Of a stretch of DNA of 64,000 nucleotides, positions 62,212-64,000 are shown one piece after another. A program made the translations under genes and the position numbers. Numbering within the stretch: the first letter of the stretch is position 1; the number at the start of each line of letters is the position of its first letter. The notes beneath the pieces were generated by a model. It made no database searches, had not been told where the DNA came from, and was given only the letters and a program-made list of their open reading frames with translations. The DNA is from Bauldia sp. (GTDB taxonomy: Bacteria > Pseudomonadota > Alphaproteobacteria > Rhizobiales > Kaistiaceae): NCBI GenBank assembly GCA_028284325.1, contig JANQRX010000005.1, positions 124,001 through 188,000 of the forward strand, read 5' to 3'.

Positions 62212-62742
62212 TCAGATCACGCCCTGCGTGGCCGCGGCTGCAAGGCGGATCCGGATGTCGTTGGCGACGGCGGCGGCGGCACGGTCCTGGGCATCGAGCC
62301 GGGCGCGCGTGTTGGCGAACGACTGGTTGACCAGGTCGTAGGAGGCTGATCCGCGCACGGTCTCGCGGAGAAGAACTTCGTCGCCGTCGATCGGCGTGAT
62401 GGTGTAGGTGGCCGTCACCGTCACGTTCGAGGCCGGGGTCGATTCCACCGGTGTCACGCCGAGCGGGATTTCGGAGCTCGAGACTGCCATGGTCATGCGG
62501 TAGGTCGGCGCGACGTCGCTCTGTCGATCGTTGAGATCGAAGACCAGCTTGTTGCGCACCTGCTGTGCGACGCGGTCGTGCACCGGATCGATGGTGATGC
62601 GATCGAGGGCGCCGAGCGTGTGCCGGCCGACGGCGTCGGGGCCGTAGAGGGGCTGAACCGAACAGGCCGCGAGCATCACGGCGGCGGCCAGCGCCACCAG
62701 CGGTCCCCGGCGTAGTCGTCGGGTCCGGTCAAACGACGACAT
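62212..62742 (-). CDS. lptE: LPS-assembly lipoprotein LptE
   Basis: LptE plugs the LptD barrel in the outer membrane during lipopolysaccharide export. The 176-residue protein has a signal peptide with lipobox LAAC (C27) and begins SVQPLYG after the lipid site, a common LptE start. The body is beta-rich with alternating strands. Its first 14 bases overlap the end of leuS. Identification rests on lipobox, length and the leuS-lptE-holA order. Confidence 0.9.
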   Translation of the reverse strand: MSSFDRTRRLRRGPLVALAAAVMLAACSVQPLYGPDAVGRHTLGALDRITIDPVHDRVAQQVRNKLVFDLNDRQSDVAPTYRMTMAVSSSEIPLGVTPVESTPASNVTVTATYTITPIDGDEVLLRETVRGSASYDLVNQSFANTRARLDAQDRAAAAVANDIRIRLAAAATQGVI

Positions 62743-64000
62743 TGACGATCCTCTTCGGTACGACGACGATCTTCTTCGGCCGGCGACCGTCGAGCGCCCG
62801 CTGGACGAAATCCAGCGCCGTCACGGCGGTCTCCACGTCTACTTGCGACGCGTCGGCGTCGATTGTCAATTCGCCGCGTTTCTTGCCGTTGACCTGGACG
62901 GGCAGGACGAGCGTCGCATCGGCGAGCAGGCTCTCGTCGGCGGCCGGCCAGTCGCGGGTCGCGACCAGTCCCTCCTGCCCGAGCGCCTGCCAGCATTCCT
63001 CGGCCAGATGCGGCGTGATCGGCGCCATGATCTCGACCAGAATCAGCATCGCCTCGTCGATCACCGCCGCGGTCGCGGGGTCGCCGTCGGCCTCCGCCTG
63101 GGCGGCCGAGATGGCGTTGACGAGCTCGTAGATCTTGGCGACGGCGACGTTGAACCGCAGCGTGGCGAAACCGTCGCCGACGGCGGCGAGGGTGCGGTGG
63201 GCGGTGCGCCGCAACGGATGGTCGCCGGCTTCGACGGGCGGTCCGGCCGCTTCACGGCCGTCGGACCATTCACGCACCAGGCGCCAAACGCGCTGGACGA
63301 AGCGGTGGGCGCCGGCGACGCCTTCCTCCGTCCAGATCACGTCGCGATCGGGCGGCGAGTCCGACAGCATGAACAGGCGCGCGGTGTCGGCGCCGTAGCC
63401 GGCGATGATGTCGGTGGGGTCGACGGTGTTGCGCCGCGACTTCGACATCTTCTCGATGGGACCGATCTCCACCTGCTCGCCGGTGGCGGTCTCGACGGCC
63501 TTGCGGTTCGTGCCCTCGCCGGTGACCTGCACCTCGGCCGGGCTCACCCAGGCACCGTCGGCGCGGCGATAGGTCTCGTGCACCACCATGCCCTGGGTGA
63601 ACAGCCCGGCGAACGGCTCATCGAGATCGAGATGGCCGGTCAGGCGCATGGCGCGGGTGAAGAACCGCGAATAGAGGAGGTGCAGGATCGCGTGTTCGAT
63701 GCCGCCGATGTACTGGTCGACCGGCAGCCAGTCGTTGGCCGCTTGTGGCTCGGTGGGCGTCGCGCTCCGCGGCGCGGTGAAGCGGGCGAAATACCACGAG
63801 GAATCGACGAAGGTGTCCATGGTGTCGGTTTCGCGGATCGCCGGGCGATCGCATTTGGGGCACGCGACGTGCTTCCACGTCGGGTGGTGGTCGAGCGGGT
63901 TGCCGGGACGGTCGAGTTCGACATCGTCGGGCAGTTCGACGGGCAGGTCCGCGGCCGGCACCGGCACAACGCCACAGGCCTCGCAATGGACGACGGGTAT
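62729..64000 (-). CDS. leuS: Leucyl-tRNA synthetase, C-terminal part, cut by window edge
   Basis: LeuS charges tRNA-Leu. Only the C-terminal 423 or so residues are present; the frame is open through base 64000. Visible are the zinc-like CEACG and CPKCD pairs at the left of the catalytic insertion, [13 protein letters not shown], the catalytic [12 protein letters not shown] motif, and the anticodon-binding and C-terminal domains ending [12 protein letters not shown]. The stop lies inside lptE by 14 bases. Confidence 0.97.
   Translation of the reverse strand: MPVVHCEACGVVPVPAADLPVELPDDVELDRPGNPLDHHPTWKHVACPKCDRPAIRETDTMDTFVDSSWYFARFTAPRSATPTEPQAANDWLPVDQYIGGIEHAILHLLYSRFFTRAMRLTGHLDLDEPFAGLFTQGMVVHETYRRADGAWVSPAEVQVTGEGTNRKAVETATGEQVEIGPIEKMSKSRRNTVDPTDIIAGYGADTARLFMLSDSPPDRDVIWTEEGVAGAHRFVQRVWRLVREWSDGREAAGPPVEAGDHPLRRTAHRTLAAVGDGFATLRFNVAVAKIYELVNAISAAQAEADGDPATAAVIDEAMLILVEIMAPITPHLAEECWQALGQEGLVATRDWPAADESLLADATLVLPVQVNGKKRGELTIDADASQVDVETAVTALDFVQRALDGRRPKKIVVVPKRIVNVVV

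Overview
The window is a 64 kb piece of a high-GC alphaproteobacterial chromosome, most likely from Hyphomicrobiales (Rhizobiales) or a close relative. This rests on gene content and order: hisB-DUF2628-hisH-hisA-hisF-hisE-coaA, rsmI-yraN-gshB-comM, rph/hrcA, and the ppsR/hemE-rho-mnmE-mnmG-rsmG-parA-parB block that marks the replication-origin region of this class. Most of the window is compact housekeeping sequence with many 4-base ATGA/GTGA stop/start overlaps. I saw no tRNA or rRNA genes, CRISPR arrays, transposases or prophage genes.

Layout. 1-7 kb: glnD (cut by the left edge), mutS and maeB. 7-9.9 kb: an accessory patch with a VOC protein, two small exported proteins, a small membrane protein and alkB, including a second, displaced alkB 3' end. 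10-13.2 kb: dnaK-dnaJ behind a sigma-32-like promoter. 13.2-16.9 kb: an FMN reductase, a methyltransferase, pyrF, dapB and gpmA. 17-23.4 kb: an AraC/Ogt fusion, DUF2244, nth, a PfkB kinase, secB, a Tim44-like protein, mltA and an Smr protein. 23.4-26.3 kb: hslV, a membrane protein and hslU, tightly packed. 26.5-31.1 kb: the his operon running into coaA. 31.2-35 kb: grpE, an OlsB-like acyltransferase and a hybrid histidine kinase. 35.1-40.6 kb: comM, an AT-rich membrane ORF, a displaced gshB tail, an NAD(P)-binding protein, gshB, yraN and rsmI. 40.7-45.6 kb: an LpoA-like lipoprotein, hemW, rdgB, rph and hrcA. 45.8-49.5 kb: dnaQ, coaE, aroE, maf and ppsR on the minus strand. 49.46-49.83 kb: the candidate origin. 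49.8-60.5 kb: hemE, hemJ, rho, mnmE, mnmG, rsmG, parA and parB on the plus strand, with a DUF255 protein opposed and two parS sites. 60.6-64 kb: a LysE exporter, holA, lptE and leuS (cut by the right edge).

How the genes work together. The strand switch at ppsR/hemE, parAB with one perfect and one near-perfect parS about 6.4 and 8.3 kb away, and the hemE/ppsR gap all point to an origin near 49.6 kb. The heat-shock genes are split over four places (dnaK-dnaJ, grpE, hslVU, hrcA), but dnaK and grpE carry promoter-like elements of the same layout (CTTG, 16-base spacer, CTKATAT).

Most notable observation: at two independent loci (alkB and gshB) the 3' end of a conserved gene occurs twice, about 0.73-0.78 kb apart. 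A small accessory gene lies between the copies, and a low-GC multi-span membrane ORF lies in or beside each locus. At alkB all four core differences between the copies are at third codon positions, so the tails look like diverged orthologues rather than a fresh local duplication. This suggests insertion of cargo that replaced the tail of the host gene.
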